A DNA stretch of 7,605 bases from Micrococcales bacterium (GTDB lineage Bacteria > Actinomycetota > Actinomycetes > Actinomycetales > Dermatophilaceae), in contig PMJN01000391.1 in NCBI GenBank assembly GCA_003157445.1, forward strand, positions 1-7,605. The letters run 5' to 3'. Below the pieces are notes generated by a model. That model was not told where the DNA came from. It saw nothing but the letters and a program-made list of their open reading frames with translations, and made no database searches. Shown here piece by piece: positions 7,161 through 7,605 of the stretch (positions are counted from its first letter, which is position 1; each line of letters starts with the position of its first letter). A program made the position numbers and the translations under genes.

Positions 7161-7605
7161 CTCACAAGCTCACCCAGGGCGATCACGTCCTGAAGGTGGA
7201 CACCCTGGCCCGGGTCGAGGGTGAGGGTGCCATGCACGTCGTCGTGCGCGACGGCCTGGTGGCCGATGTCGAGCTACGTATCTTCGAGCCACCACGGTTC
7301 TTCGAGGCTTTCCTGCGCGGTCGGGCGTGGACGGAGCCACCTGATATCACCGCCCGCATTTGCGGGATCTGCCCGGTGGCCTATCAGATGAGCTCGTGCC
7401 TGGCGATCGAGGACGCCTGCGGCGTGACGGTTCCGGAGGAACTGCGGCTGATGCGCCGGCTGCTTTACTGCGGTGAGTGGATCGAGAGTCACGCGCTGCA
7501 CATCTTTCTGCTGCACGCACCAGACTTCCTCGGCTACCCCGGCGCGATCGAGATGGCCGCCGACCATGGCGCCGTTGTTCAACGTGGGCTGCGTCTAAAG
7601 AAGGC
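7157..7605 (+). CDS. hyhL: Group 3b [NiFe]-hydrogenase large (alpha, catalytic) subunit HyhL, partial
   Basis: The first 149 codons of the catalytic subunit are present; the rest lies beyond the window end. RVEGEG (19-24) is the conserved start of NiFe large subunits. RICGICP at 67-73 is the L1 motif whose C69 and C72 ligate nickel and iron. It is followed by a helix region with [11 protein letters not shown] (H112, H115, H120), typical of the family. The second cysteine pair (DPCxxC, L2) and the C-terminal maturation cleavage site should follow outside the window. The ATG overlaps the hyhS stop by 4 nt, and GAGGAGG at 7143-7149 lies 7 nt upstream. It is the site of reversible H2 activation. 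The frame is open to the end, with no sign of damage. Confidence 0.94.
   Translation, partial: MTHKLTQGDHVLKVDTLARVEGEGAMHVVVRDGLVADVELRIFEPPRFFEAFLRGRAWTEPPDITARICGICPVAYQMSSCLAIEDACGVTVPEELRLMRRLLYCGEWIESHALHIFLLHAPDFLGYPGAIEMAADHGAVVQRGLRLKK

Overview
The window is GC-rich with strong G/C preference at third codon positions and AGGAGG-like ribosome binding sites. That composition, the gene types and a candidate DosR box suggest a high-GC Gram-positive (Actinomycetota, possibly mycobacterium-like). The genus cannot be fixed from the sequence alone.

Layout. Positions 48-3419 (minus strand) encode one large protein of the TM0106 type: a Cas4/RecB-like nuclease with an iron-sulfur cysteine set, a DEDD-type RNase H-fold exonuclease domain and a C-terminal superfamily 1 helicase. 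It is a DNA/RNA processing enzyme with no visible link to its neighbours. A spacer of about 420 bases (3420-3839) separates it from a divergent plus-strand operon. The spacer holds a perfect 18-bp palindrome just upstream of the nuclease-helicase start, a hairpin, a possible 50-codon ORF, and a 14-bp GGGAC-N4-GTCCC element resembling the hypoxia/NO regulator DosR's binding site.

From 3840 to the window edge lies a tightly packed operon for a group 3b cytosolic [NiFe]-hydrogenase (NADP-linked, sulfhydrogenase type). The order is hyhB (iron-sulfur subunit), a free-standing cyclic-nucleotide-binding-fold protein, hyhG (FAD/NADP and [2Fe-2S] subunit), hyhS (small subunit) and hyhL (catalytic large subunit, cut by the window end). 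Spacings are 1 nt, 10 nt, 1 nt and a 4-nt overlap, each start preceded by a good Shine-Dalgarno sequence, so the genes are probably co-transcribed and translationally coupled.

How the genes work together. HyhL splits or forms H2 at the Ni-Fe site. HyhS passes electrons through its [4Fe-4S] clusters. HyhB and HyhG carry them to FAD and on to NADP(H). The Crp-fold protein in the middle has no DNA-binding domain, so it is more likely a sensor or partner of the enzyme than a transcription factor. With a DosR-like box, the picture is a hydrogenase switched on when oxygen runs out and used to dispose of, or recover, reductant. Positions 1-47 lie downstream of the nuclease-helicase gene and show nothing recognisable.
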